Source of the DNA: Opitutia bacterium ISCC 52 | Lineage (GTDB): Bacteria > Verrucomicrobiota > Verrucomicrobiia > Opitutales > UBA2995 | Direction of reading: 5' to 3' | NCBI GenBank assembly: GCA_014529675.2 | Contig: CP076040.1 | Location: 4,615,501 to 4,679,500, forward strand | DNA: 64,000 nucleotides | Part shown: positions 9,467 to 18,185 of the stretch, piece after piece | Layout: each line of letters opens with the position of its first letter | Numbering within the stretch: the first letter of the stretch is position 1 | Notes under the pieces: model-generated | Seen by the model: only the letters and a program-made list of their open reading frames with translations | Told to the model about the DNA's origin: nothing | Databases searched by the model: none | Translations under genes and position numbers: made by a program

Positions 9467-10228
9467 ATGAAACTGACTTTACGTATTTGGAGACAGGAAG
9501 GGGCGGATGCCTCAGGAGGATTGGTAGATTATACAATGGATGACGTGTCCCCCGACTCGTCATTTCTAGAGATGCTCGATCTGCTCAATGAAGATTTGAT
9601 TGATAGTGGCGATGACCCGGTTGCCTTCGACCACGATTGTCGTGAAGGCATATGCGGCATGTGTTCATTGACCATCAATGGGGTTCCGCATGGTCCGGAG
9701 CGCATGACCACCGTCTGCCAATTGCACATGCGACATTTCAATGATGGTGAGACAATCACCATCGAACCTTGGCGTGCTAAACCCTTTCCGGTGATTCGCG
9801 ACCTCATTGTTGATCGCACACAGTTCGACAAGATTCAGCAAGCAGGTGGATTTATATCCGTTCGTACTGGAAGTCCTCCCGATGGGAATGCTATTCCGAT
9901 CTCAAAGGAGGTGGCCGATTATGCCATGGATGCAGCAGCTTGTATTGGCTGTGGAGCTTGTGTGGCAGCCTGTAAGAATGCCTCGGCAATGTTGTTCACA
10001 GCGGCGAAGTCATCCCAATTGAATTCCCTTCCTCAAGGGAAGCCTGAGAAAGATCGCCGCGTGCTCGGTATGGTTGCAGCCATGGACGAAGCTGGTTTCG
10101 GAAATTGCACCAATTATGGGGAGTGCCAGGCAGTTTGCCCTAAGGGAATTACTCTCGATTTTATCGCCCAAATGAACCGTGACTACGCCGTGGCCTCCGT
10201 AAAGAAGCTCTTTGGCAACGTTGGTTGA
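9467..10228 (+). CDS. sdhB: succinate dehydrogenase iron-sulfur subunit
   Basis: 253 aa. The N-terminal ferredoxin fold has the 2Fe-2S cysteines in [17 protein letters not shown] with a later TVCQLHM cysteine. The C-terminal ferredoxin domain has [15 protein letters not shown] and [15 protein letters not shown], the ligands of the 4Fe-4S and 3Fe-4S clusters. It carries electrons from the SdhA flavin to the SdhC quinone site. It is 14 bases after sdhA, with GGAG upstream of the ATG, and is the last gene of the operon. Confidence 0.96.
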   Translation: MKLTLRIWRQEGADASGGLVDYTMDDVSPDSSFLEMLDLLNEDLIDSGDDPVAFDHDCREGICGMCSLTINGVPHGPERMTTVCQLHMRHFNDGETITIEPWRAKPFPVIRDLIVDRTQFDKIQQAGGFISVRTGSPPDGNAIPISKEVADYAMDAAACIGCGACVAACKNASAMLFTAAKSSQLNSLPQGKPEKDRRVLGMVAAMDEAGFGNCTNYGECQAVCPKGITLDFIAQMNRDYAVASVKKLFGNVG

Positions 10229-10297
10229 TTAGCCTAATTTTCTAGGGGTTCTATAAGAATCCGGCCATATGGTAGGGTAAGATCGTATAATCAGTGT

Positions 10298-10321
10298 AAA
10301 AGTCATGCCTCGATGGCTTTT
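10298..10321 (+). terminator. candidate sdhCAB terminator
   Basis: AAAAGTCAT (10298-10306) and ATGGCTTTT (10313-10321) form a 9-bp stem with one G-U pair and a six-base loop, 70 bases after sdhB. The distal arm ends in four T residues. There is no longer T tail, so termination strength is uncertain. Confidence 0.45.
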
Positions 10322-10409
10322 GAAGGCGAATTGAGACGTATTTCTTCAAGAAATAGACGGGTATCAAACTCATTTCCTATTTCTTTGATTTATAGAATAC
10401 TCCTCAATA

Positions 10410-11549
10410 ATGATCTCGGACAAATCCATTGATATTTCGAATAAGGTAATTCTCGTCATCGACGACAGTTCCCTAGACCGGAAACTGATATCAAAAGTCC
10501 TGGAACGAAAAAGTTTCCAGGTGTTTTCTGCTGCTAGTGGAGAAGAAGGTATTTCCATGATTCAGGAGGTCTTGCCCGACCTGATTCTTTTGGATATTAT
10601 GATGGAAGGTATGGATGGACTTGAGATATGCCAACATCTGAAAGGGATGCCCGAGTGTAAGAATGTGGCCATCATCTTCATGACTGGTAAGACCGATTCG
10701 GATACCATTCTGCAGGCTTTTTCGGAAGGGGCATCTGACTACATTACCAAGCCTTACCGAATCAAAGAAGCGATGGCTCGTATCGAGACCCACTTGAAGG
10801 TCCGTGCCCTGCTCGAGCAACATACTGAATTTATTAAGGCTCTAACTCAGGCGAATACTGAGAAATCAAAATTCTTGGGTATAGCTTCTCACGATCTTAA
10901 AAACCCTTTGGTTTCCATCAACGGATTGGCTCACTTCCTCGCCTCTGGAAAGTTTGGCAACATGAGTTCCACTCAGGCCGAAATGGTTTCCAGTATATAT
11001 GAAGCCTCCGAAGCCATGCTGGCTCTTGTGAATGATCTATTTGACGTGGCTCTTATTGAAACGGGTCAGCTCAAAGTTGAAATTGATGAAGTCGATTTAT
11101 ACAAACTGGTGAAGACTTCTGTGAATCTCTATCGAATTACAGCGGAAAAGAAGGAGATTCAAATTGAGTTTGTTGATAATGATATTCCCGATATCGTTCG
11201 ATGCGACAAGCGACAAGTACGTCGGGTGATGGACAACTTGCTTAGCAATGCCATCAAGTTTTCTGAAGCAGGTACTACGATTCGAGTAATCATCGAGAGT
11301 GACAACAATTGGGTCTTCTTCCGCGTGGCCGATGAAGGACCAGGTGTTCCTGAGGATGAGTTCGATAAGCTGTTCGAGAGTTTCTCAAAGACTTCTGCCC
11401 AGCCAACTGGTGGAGAAACCAGTACTGGTTTAGGTCTGAATATCTGCAAAAAAGTGATGAAGGCCCATGGCGGTGACATCTATGCTGAGAATTTGCCGGA
11501 AAAAGGAGCTCAATTTTCTGTCCAACTACAAAATTCTGCCGTTAGCTAG
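10410..11549 (+). CDS. response regulator-histidine kinase (REC-HisKA-HATPase)
   Basis: 379 aa. The N-terminal receiver domain has Asp18/Asp19 in LVIDDSS, the phospho-acceptor Asp62 in DLILLDIMMEGMDG, and the conserved TGK and KPYR at its end. A short helix leads to a dimerisation domain with the H-box His161 in GIASHDLKNPL. The ATPase domain has the N-box DNLLSNAIKFS, DEGPGVPE and TGLGLNICKKVM. No sensor or membrane segment is present, so it is cytosolic and probably receives phosphate or signals from a partner. Its target is unknown. The next gene starts six bases downstream. Confidence 0.92.
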   Translation: MISDKSIDISNKVILVIDDSSLDRKLISKVLERKSFQVFSAASGEEGISMIQEVLPDLILLDIMMEGMDGLEICQHLKGMPECKNVAIIFMTGKTDSDTILQAFSEGASDYITKPYRIKEAMARIETHLKVRALLEQHTEFIKALTQANTEKSKFLGIASHDLKNPLVSINGLAHFLASGKFGNMSSTQAEMVSSIYEASEAMLALVNDLFDVALIETGQLKVEIDEVDLYKLVKTSVNLYRITAEKKEIQIEFVDNDIPDIVRCDKRQVRRVMDNLLSNAIKFSEAGTTIRVIIESDNNWVFFRVADEGPGVPEDEFDKLFESFSKTSAQPTGGETSTGLGLNICKKVMKAHGGDIYAENLPEKGAQFSVQLQNSAVS

Positions 11550-11555
11550 TTCCAT

Positions 11556-12428
11556 ATGGAATTAGAAGTTGTTTGGAATGCCGGCGCGACGCTCGGCGAA
11601 GGTCCCATTTGGTATAATGATCGTCTACATTGGATAGACATAGAACAAGGGAGGCTTCACATCTACGAACCCAAGGCCGATACGAAGCGGAGTTTCACCT
11701 TGCCAGGTAAGGGAGGCACTGTCGTCCCTCGGACTTCTGGAGGATTGATCGTTGCGGGTGCCTACGGCGTGGCTTTGTTTGATCCGAGAACCGAAAAATT
11801 TACTCCTCTCCCCAACCCTCCTGCTGAGACGTTGGCTGGACGTTTCAATGACGGTAAGTGTGATCCGCAAGGACGGCTTTGGGTGGGCACTATGGCAAGC
11901 CAGGACGGAGAGCCTGCAGGCAGCCTCTATCGCTTGAACCATGACTTTCAATGCGAGATAATTCAGGATGGGATCGGCTGCTCCAATGGCCTGACCTGGA
12001 GCCACGATCATTCAACCTTCTATTACATCGATAGTTTTAAAAACCGGATCGAGGCCTACGATTTTGATCCTGATAGCGGTAATATCGACAATCTCCGAAT
12101 TGTTCGAGAGGAACCCAAAGAGAATGAACATCCCATTTTCGATGGCATGACCATTGATACCGAAGGGCGACTCTGGGTAGCCAGATGGTTCGGTAGTTGC
12201 GTCCAGTGTATCGATCCGAACTCAGGTAAAATCCTGGAAACAATCGAAGTCCCAGTTCGTAAAGTTACCGCTTGCTGGTTTGGAGGGGATGACCTGGGCG
12301 ATCTTTACATCACCTGTGCTTCAGTCGATGAAACGGAAGACCAACTAAAAGATCAACCCCACGCAGGAGCACTCTTTCGTTGTCGTCCAGGTGCAAAAGG
12401 TATTCCAGCTGTCCCGTTCGGCGGTTAA
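11556..12428 (+). CDS. SMP-30/gluconolactonase/regucalcin-like lactonase
   Basis: 290 aa, a six-bladed propeller of normal length. Metal-site signatures are visible in order: LGEGPIWYNDRLHWIDIEQG with Glu15, RFNDGKCDPQGRLWVGTM, CSNGLTWSHD (Asn near residue 143), and FDGMTIDTEGRLWVARW with the catalytic Asp near residue 197. The family opens sugar lactones such as gluconolactone using a divalent metal. It lies six bases after the signalling kinase, and its stop is eight bases from the converging PhoD-like gene. Confidence 0.88.
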   Translation: MELEVVWNAGATLGEGPIWYNDRLHWIDIEQGRLHIYEPKADTKRSFTLPGKGGTVVPRTSGGLIVAGAYGVALFDPRTEKFTPLPNPPAETLAGRFNDGKCDPQGRLWVGTMASQDGEPAGSLYRLNHDFQCEIIQDGIGCSNGLTWSHDHSTFYYIDSFKNRIEAYDFDPDSGNIDNLRIVREEPKENEHPIFDGMTIDTEGRLWVARWFGSCVQCIDPNSGKILETIEVPVRKVTACWFGGDDLGDLYITCASVDETEDQLKDQPHAGALFRCRPGAKGIPAVPFGG

Positions 12429-12435
12429 CGGCAGC

Positions 12436-14016
12436 TTAGTCTTTCCTTCTCTCCGGCGCCTTTAACCAATTTGCAGAAATCACCGAGGCGTCTGTGACGA
12501 CCCCTTCATCGGCGCCTTCTTTTTGGTTCAGCAAATTTCCATCCGTGTCGTAATACCGGATGCTCATTCGTCGATCATCCAAAGGCCCTTCGAATGAGAG
12601 CGTGGAAAAATTTCGAACCCCTACAGTGTCTTTTTCTCCCGGAAAAATATCATAGCGATGGATATTATCATCAGGGCCATCCCATGAACCGGCTGTGAGT
12701 GGGCTGGTGGTCACCTCCATGAAGCGATAGGTTTTGCCCTTGAGTCCTGCCTTGCCGGGTACACCTGCTTGCCCTCCGCCCTTAAGCTCGACCAAATTGA
12801 CTTCGCCGAAGTGTACATCACCACTCATAAAAACAACTCCGTCGATGCCTTCTTCCATGATACGGTCGATGAGATATTGATACTCCTCATCGAATAACTG
12901 GTAGGTATCAACTGAACCCGTTTCTCCCAGAACCGTGTTTCCGATGCATATAATATTAAAATTGGAAGGATAGCTGGGAAGGTAACCACCGGTTGATTGG
13001 CCCTGACGGTACTTCAGAGAACTGATCAACCAATCCACCTGCTTCTTGCCCAATAAAGCTTTTTCTCGATCAAACGCTTTCAAGTGTTCGGGGCCGTCTC
13101 GGTAGAAACGATTATCCAGAAGGTAGACATTCACATCACCTTGATTAAAGAAGGTAAAGATTCCGGGTAGGGTAGGGAGACCTGCAGATGGATTGCCATA
13201 GAATAGGTTAAAGGCTTTCGTGGTCTGGTCTTTGTTCCAAAAGTCCCAACCTGAATCATTGGGCCCATAGTCGTGATCGTCCCAAGTCGCGTAGTTGGGC
13301 CGATTGGCCAAAAGGCCCCTCAAGTGCGGAAGCGAACGGTCGTGGGTCCAGCGCTGCAAGATTCCTGTCCAAGAGGTCCAATCTGCTTCGCGCAGGTAAA
13401 CATTGTCTCCCAGCCATACAAAAATATCCGGGTCTTTATCGTAAATACTTTCAAAGATCTCATAGCCTGCTCCGTATGGATCCTCATTACTCAAACGATC
13501 ATAACCGCCTTCTTGGTTGATGTAAGCACAGCTCCCAAAACCAATAGTAAAATCGAAAACTCGATGCCCCTCTTTTCGAAAGCGCCAATTTTTCGGAGTG
13601 GAGAAGGTTAATGGAATAGCTTCCCCATTGCGAAATTCCTCACGGAAACGAGGAGTCACTTTTTCTCCATCGATCCAGACCTCGTAAACATAACTACTAT
13701 CGGAGCGCACCTCATCAGCCAGGCATTTGGCTACAAACGCGGTTTGCTTTTCAGTTTGGATGGGTGCTGATTCCATTACGTGGGATCGGTCGCCTTCAGC
13801 CCAATATTTAATAATCACTTCTGAAGGACCTGTTGTCTGTACCCAGATAAGCACTTCAGCCATAGATGCATGTCCAATCATGGGCCCAGACTGTAGCTTC
13901 TGGTAGGTATTATCGGCTTGTGCAGTTGTAAGCCATGCCATGCAGCTCAAACAGAAAAGGATTTTCCACTTAGATATATTTGACAGCGCTAATGTTGCTC
14001 CTTGTGACCGTTCCAT
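12436..14016 (-). CDS. PhoD-like alkaline phosphatase, exported
   Basis: 526 aa. An N-terminal hydrophobic segment (about residues 17-35, ILFCLSCMAWLTTAQA) looks like a signal peptide; the first 16 residues may be extra. Metallophosphatase motifs appear in order: GFGSCAYINQ, FVWLGDNVYLREADW, ATWDDHDYGPNDSG and MSGDVHFGEVN. These are the metal ligands of PhoD-type phosphatase/phosphodiesterases (Ca/Fe). The insert with DNRFYRDGP and the late SPLTAGSWDG fit the branch called alkaline phosphatase D family. The substrate is unknown. It is divergent from the next gene, with 62 bases between start codons. Confidence 0.85.
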   Translation of the reverse strand: MERSQGATLALSNISKWKILFCLSCMAWLTTAQADNTYQKLQSGPMIGHASMAEVLIWVQTTGPSEVIIKYWAEGDRSHVMESAPIQTEKQTAFVAKCLADEVRSDSSYVYEVWIDGEKVTPRFREEFRNGEAIPLTFSTPKNWRFRKEGHRVFDFTIGFGSCAYINQEGGYDRLSNEDPYGAGYEIFESIYDKDPDIFVWLGDNVYLREADWTSWTGILQRWTHDRSLPHLRGLLANRPNYATWDDHDYGPNDSGWDFWNKDQTTKAFNLFYGNPSAGLPTLPGIFTFFNQGDVNVYLLDNRFYRDGPEHLKAFDREKALLGKKQVDWLISSLKYRQGQSTGGYLPSYPSNFNIICIGNTVLGETGSVDTYQLFDEEYQYLIDRIMEEGIDGVVFMSGDVHFGEVNLVELKGGGQAGVPGKAGLKGKTYRFMEVTTSPLTAGSWDGPDDNIHRYDIFPGEKDTVGVRNFSTLSFEGPLDDRRMSIRYYDTDGNLLNQKEGADEGVVTDASVISANWLKAPERRKD

Positions 14017-14078
14017 ACGATCAAGCTGTAAGGTTCCAGGCCATCACTCAACTAAAGAGTAAAAAAAATAGTATCGCC

Positions 14079-14603
14079 ATGAAACATTACGATTATCAGA
14101 AAACGCTCGAACTTGTCTGGCGGAAGGCCGTTGATCTCTACCAAACTGGCAACCGTGACAGTGCCACCTATTTCGATGAAGTAGAGCTGGAATTTTTAAC
14201 ATCCATCGGTGCCAACGCTCAGGAGATCTTTGATTTTGCGGAAGACTTTGTCGATGGGGGAGAGCCAGATTTCACGACCGTCGCTATGATCCATGATGTG
14301 CGTCGAGCTTATCTCCGCGAACAGCAAAACGGCACTGCTTCTTCCGCTATGCTGGATCCAAACTCTTTGCCCCCTAAGGACTCGGAAGCAGAGGGTATTC
14401 GTTGGTTGCCACGGATTATTCCTAAAGCAAAAGCCAAGCTCCGCGGTGAGCTCCATCCTGATGTTATGTATAGCTGTGGAGGGGATCGTCACTTTCTTAA
14501 AACCAATGACATTCACGCCGCTGAGTTTCTTCGAGTCGTTTGGGAAAACGAAGACAACGACCAAGCCATTATCGATTGGGTCGCCAAGCGAGTGAATGGG
14601 TAA
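14079..14603 (+). CDS. DUF5069-like protein
   Basis: 174 aa from the ATG at 14079; the longer frame from 13980 would run into the divergent gene. The C-terminal part (GIRWLPRIIPKAKAKLRGEL, then CGGDRHFLKTNDIHAAEF and DQAIIDWVAKRV) resembles the short DUF5069 domain seen in Verrucomicrobiota, which has no assigned activity. The N-terminal 90 residues are helical and acidic, and I do not recognise them. There is no signal peptide or membrane segment. Confidence 0.55.
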   Translation: MKHYDYQKTLELVWRKAVDLYQTGNRDSATYFDEVELEFLTSIGANAQEIFDFAEDFVDGGEPDFTTVAMIHDVRRAYLREQQNGTASSAMLDPNSLPPKDSEAEGIRWLPRIIPKAKAKLRGELHPDVMYSCGGDRHFLKTNDIHAAEFLRVVWENEDNDQAIIDWVAKRVNG

Positions 14604-14648
14604 GGGTATATCCCTTGATCCGATCTAGGGCTAACTGATAGCAGGCAG

Positions 14649-14665
14649 TACTTATATCATAAGTA
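14649..14665. repeat. perfect 7-bp inverted repeat
   Basis: TACTTAT and ATAAGTA flank a three-base loop in the 115-base gap before mog. It could be an operator or a small hairpin. No T-run follows. Confidence 0.35.
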
Positions 14666-14718
14666 GATGGGGTCATTCCGCAGTTGCCCTAAGGTCACTC
14701 ATTCCTAAGGTTCGCCGC

Positions 14719-15246
14719 ATGGTAAAAATTGGCGTCATTAATGTGTCTGACCGTGCGAGTCAGGGTGTTTATGAAGATATCCCGGGCAAGGAAGCGGTTC
14801 GCTTGCTCCGCAAATATCTCACCACTGAATTTGAACCGGTCTACAAGGTCATTCCAGACGAGCAGGATCAGATTGAGGATGCCCTAAAATATATGGCTGA
14901 TGAAGCAGGTTGTTGCCTGGCCATCACCACTGGAGGGACGGGGCCAGCACTCCGCGATATTACTCCGGAAGCAACGGAAGCCGTTTGCGAAAAGCTGCTA
15001 CCTGGATTCGGAGAGGCGATGCGAGCGGAGTCTTTGAAGATAGTCCCCACGGCCATCCTTTCCCGGCAAACTGCTGGGACGCGCGGCAGTTGTCTCATCA
15101 TCAACTTACCTGGCAAGCCCAAAGCCATCGAAGAGTGCCTCCAAGTCATTTTCCCAGCTATTCCCTACTGCATCGATTTAGTGGGTGGTCCTCATTTAGA
15201 AACCGATCCTATTGTGATGAAAGCGTTTCGTCCCAAGGCTAAGTAA
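14719..15246 (+). CDS. mog: molybdopterin adenylyltransferase
   Basis: 175 aa. The MoCF-biosynthesis fold is shown by IGVINVSDRASQGVYEDIPG at the N-terminus and the signature TTGGTGPALRDITPEAT, with the catalytic Asp in RDITPEAT. The sequence from RQTAGTRGSCLIINLPGKP closes the site. Mog adenylates molybdopterin before molybdenum insertion. MoaB shares the fold, but the length and the N-terminal SDRAS favour Mog. No other molybdenum cofactor gene is in the window. Confidence 0.85.
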   Translation: MVKIGVINVSDRASQGVYEDIPGKEAVRLLRKYLTTEFEPVYKVIPDEQDQIEDALKYMADEAGCCLAITTGGTGPALRDITPEATEAVCEKLLPGFGEAMRAESLKIVPTAILSRQTAGTRGSCLIINLPGKPKAIEECLQVIFPAIPYCIDLVGGPHLETDPIVMKAFRPKAK

Positions 15247-15259
15247 AGTAGTCTGCTCC

Positions 15260-16084
15260 ATGCCCCCTGCGATCGAGACTCATGAAAAAGCCATCAGTCA
15301 GTGGTTAAAGCCCAACGGCGTAGGTGTCGAAATCGGTGCCCTCACAACGCCGATTCCTGGATTAAAACCATTCTATGTAGACCGATTTGCGGAATATGCC
15401 GGTCAACCCTGCTTGGCTGTTTATTGGGGGGATGCCTGCCATTTGCCCTTTCGTTCCAATTCGCTCGATTATGTGGCTTCCTCCCACGTTTTGGAACATG
15501 TGGCCAATCCTGTTGCTGCCTTATTGGAGTGGCATCGTGTTCTAGCCCACGGGGGTGTCATCTACATGGTTATTCCTGATAGGCCATTCACCTTTGACCA
15601 TCCTCGTGGGCTCACCGACCCGGAGCATATGTGGGCGGATTACGAGAATCAGGTAGATCAATATGATGGAACCCATATCTATGACTTTGTGGATAAGATC
15701 GATTGGCCCATGTACCGACCGGATGTTGTACCGGAGGACCTTGATAGCGATCGAGCGGCATTTCGTGATCAGCTCGTTTATGACTTAGAGCACAAGAAAG
15801 AGTTTAACATGCACTTTCATGTTTTTGAGAAATCGAACCTGGAGCAGTTTATTCAGTTAATTGCCAAAAGGAAGAAGTTGTCCTGGAAGATAAAAGGCTA
15901 CGTAAACAGTTTTCCGGCTGATTGTCCCAATGGAATCTTTATGGCGATTCGCGTGAATAAGAGTTGGATCGAAAGCTTCAAGTCATGGGTCAATCGACTC
16001 CTGACTCGGCGAAAAAAGACTTTTCCACTCTTACCTTCTGCAAAGCCCATTTCGGATTCAGACAAAATGCGACGGAGTTGCTAG
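15260..16084 (+). CDS. class I SAM-dependent methyltransferase
   Basis: 274 aa. A Rossmann-type methyltransferase core is visible: the glycine loop GVGVEIGALTTPI, an acidic residue at the end of strand 2 (FYVDRF), LPFRSNSLDYVASSHVLEHV for motifs II/III, and LAHGGVIYMVIPDRPFTFDH for motif IV. The HVLEHV form is that of methyltransferase type 11. Substrate unknown. The C-terminal 40 residues are basic and possibly unstructured. It starts 13 bases after mog. Confidence 0.78.
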   Translation: MPPAIETHEKAISQWLKPNGVGVEIGALTTPIPGLKPFYVDRFAEYAGQPCLAVYWGDACHLPFRSNSLDYVASSHVLEHVANPVAALLEWHRVLAHGGVIYMVIPDRPFTFDHPRGLTDPEHMWADYENQVDQYDGTHIYDFVDKIDWPMYRPDVVPEDLDSDRAAFRDQLVYDLEHKKEFNMHFHVFEKSNLEQFIQLIAKRKKLSWKIKGYVNSFPADCPNGIFMAIRVNKSWIESFKSWVNRLLTRRKKTFPLLPSAKPISDSDKMRRSC

Positions 16085-16280
16085 CATCCCATACTTAACG
16101 AGTGCGTTGGCAGATTATGTAACCCCAAGCTGGCCTGATCGTTATTTGTACTACTCTTGTCAAAATTATTTGTAAGTTTCGATCGCATTCAGGAAACGAA
16201 TGCTCAAACCTTAGGTCCACTGGATTTATTAACCAGGAGTAGCCTTCTTATCCCCAAGCATTCACAATTAGATTATTTTT

Positions 16281-17273
16281 ATGAGCGACGCGAACGAATC
16301 GGAGATTCTCAGCAACATACAAAACGCCCGAGAGCGGATATCAGCCGAGCTGAGCAAGGTCATTATCGGCCAGGAGACGATCATCGAGCAAATGATCATC
16401 GGCCTCATGGCACGAGGCCATGCGCTCCTAACCGGGGTCCCAGGTTTAGGGAAAACCTTGTTGGTAAAATCAATTGCCGAGACCTTTTCGCTTTCATTCA
16501 AGCGGATTCAGTTCACGCCTGACCTGATGCCGGCGGATATCCTCGGCACGGAAGTGGTCGAGGAGGACAAAACCACTGGAAAGCGACTATTCCGCTTCGT
16601 GCATGGCCCCATATTTGCCAACATCGTTTTGGCCGACGAAATCAATCGAACACCACCCAAGACCCAGGCGGCTCTTTTAGAAGCCATGGAAGAGCGCCAA
16701 GTGACGGCAGCTGGTCAAACCTTTCCCCTGGAACCGCCCTTCTTTGTGTTAGCGACGCAAAACCCGATTGAGCTGGAGGGCACCTATCCTCTTCCGGAAG
16801 CGCAGCTCGACCGATTCCTCCTCAATGTGGTTATGGACTACTTACCGCAAGAGGACGAAATACGCATGGTAACGGAGACGACGGCCGTGCAAAAGGAAAA
16901 GCCTGAAAAAGTATTTACCCCCGAGGAAATTCTGGAGATCCAAAATTGGGTGCGCCAGGTTCCTGTATCTGAGCACGTAGTGGGTTATGCGGTACGGCTC
17001 GTTTCTGCGACTCGCCCGGTTTCGGATGACGCTCCTGACTTTGTTAAGGACCAGATCAAATGGGGGGCCGGCTCACGTGCCTCGCAAGCCCTCATACTTG
17101 CAGGTAAGGCAAGGGCGCTTCTCAACGGTCGCTACACGGTTGCCGTTGAAGATGTGCAAGCCTTGGCCATTCCGGTGCTTCGTCACCGTATCATTCCCAA
17201 TTTCCACGCCGAAGCAGAAGGCATCACCGCCGATTCTGTGATCAAGCGGCTACTCGAGACCATTTCTGAGTAA
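16281..17273 (+). CDS. MoxR-family AAA+ ATPase
   Basis: 330 aa, normal length. Walker A is GVPGLGKT (about residues 52-59), Walker B is VLADEINRTPP, sensor 1 lies in FFVLATQNPIELEGTYPLPE, and the arginine-finger region is AQLDRFL. The C-terminal lid follows. MoxR ATPases act as chaperones that remodel or activate partners carrying von Willebrand (VWA) domains. The three VWA-type genes directly downstream are the natural partners. First gene of a tightly spaced operon reaching 27981; 196 bases of non-coding DNA precede it. Confidence 0.95.
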   Translation: MSDANESEILSNIQNARERISAELSKVIIGQETIIEQMIIGLMARGHALLTGVPGLGKTLLVKSIAETFSLSFKRIQFTPDLMPADILGTEVVEEDKTTGKRLFRFVHGPIFANIVLADEINRTPPKTQAALLEAMEERQVTAAGQTFPLEPPFFVLATQNPIELEGTYPLPEAQLDRFLLNVVMDYLPQEDEIRMVTETTAVQKEKPEKVFTPEEILEIQNWVRQVPVSEHVVGYAVRLVSATRPVSDDAPDFVKDQIKWGAGSRASQALILAGKARALLNGRYTVAVEDVQALAIPVLRHRIIPNFHAEAEGITADSVIKRLLETISE

Positions 17274-17282
17274 CAAGCACGC

Positions 17283-18185
17283 ATGGCCGTTGCCTACAAA
17301 GATTTATTGGATCCGGCTCATTTAACCCGGATCGAAAATTATTTCCTGATGGCCAAAGCGGCCGTCGAAGGTTTTTTATCCGGCATGCACCGCTCCGTAT
17401 TTCACGGCTTTGGAACGGAGTTTCTTCAGTACCGCAACTACGTGCCAGGAGAAGATCTCAAATACCTGGACTGGAAGGTGTACGCCAAGCGAGACGAACT
17501 GGTGACGAAAGTGTTCCAGGAGGAGACCTCCATGAACTGTTACTTTGTTATCGATGCCAGTGCTTCGCATCACTACCAGGGAGATCGGGCGGCTTGTTCC
17601 AAGCTTCGCTATGCTTGTATGATCGCAGCCAGCCTGGCTTACCTGGCAACCCGGCAAGGAGATAACATCTCGCTCTTCGCTTACCAGGATTCCATTGTTG
17701 AAGCACTCGAACCGGGACACCGTAATGGGCAGCTGCATCGCTTTTTGCAGGCCCTGACACGTTTGCAGCCTACTGGAGGTGCCAATCACGAAAAGCTTCT
17801 CAAATCAATAACCCACCATATGCGGAGTCGCGGACTGGTGGTTTACTTGTCCGACATGTTGGAAGCAGAGGACACTCTTCCACGCATGCTGCAAAACTTA
17901 AGCTTCCAGCATTGCGATTGCTTGGCCTTGCAGATCCTCGATCCGGACGAACTGGATTTGCCACATGGTTATCCCATTCGATACATCGATGCCGAAACTA
18001 ATCAGGAGGTGACGACCTTTGCTGATGCTGTGCGAGGAGATTATCAACAAGCCATGGATCAATTTATGGGTGACCTTAAAGGAGGCTTTCGGCGGGCACA
18101 GGTCGATTACAAGCCCTTGCTTACCACCGACCATCTCGGCCGCGCTTTGAGCCAATATTTGCACCATAGGGAGTCGATTGTGTAG
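17283..18185 (+). CDS. DUF58 protein with VWA-like fold
   Basis: 300 aa. The DUF58 signature is present (FLQYRNYVPGEDLKYLDWKV, YAKRDELVTKVFQEE), followed by the metal-ion-site loop FVIDASASHH near residue 90. It is cytosolic, with no membrane segment. DUF58 proteins are regular partners of MoxR ATPases and of BatA-like membrane proteins, and may bridge the two. The next gene starts one base after its stop. Confidence 0.92.
   Translation: MAVAYKDLLDPAHLTRIENYFLMAKAAVEGFLSGMHRSVFHGFGTEFLQYRNYVPGEDLKYLDWKVYAKRDELVTKVFQEETSMNCYFVIDASASHHYQGDRAACSKLRYACMIAASLAYLATRQGDNISLFAYQDSIVEALEPGHRNGQLHRFLQALTRLQPTGGANHEKLLKSITHHMRSRGLVVYLSDMLEAEDTLPRMLQNLSFQHCDCLALQILDPDELDLPHGYPIRYIDAETNQEVTTFADAVRGDYQQAMDQFMGDLKGGFRRAQVDYKPLLTTDHLGRALSQYLHHRESIV

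Noticed and set aside
6732-10228. Fumarate reductase instead of succinate dehydrogenase
   Set aside because: Sequence alone cannot fix the direction; the gene order and single cytochrome b fit both, but the other genes do not suggest a fumarate-respiring anaerobe.
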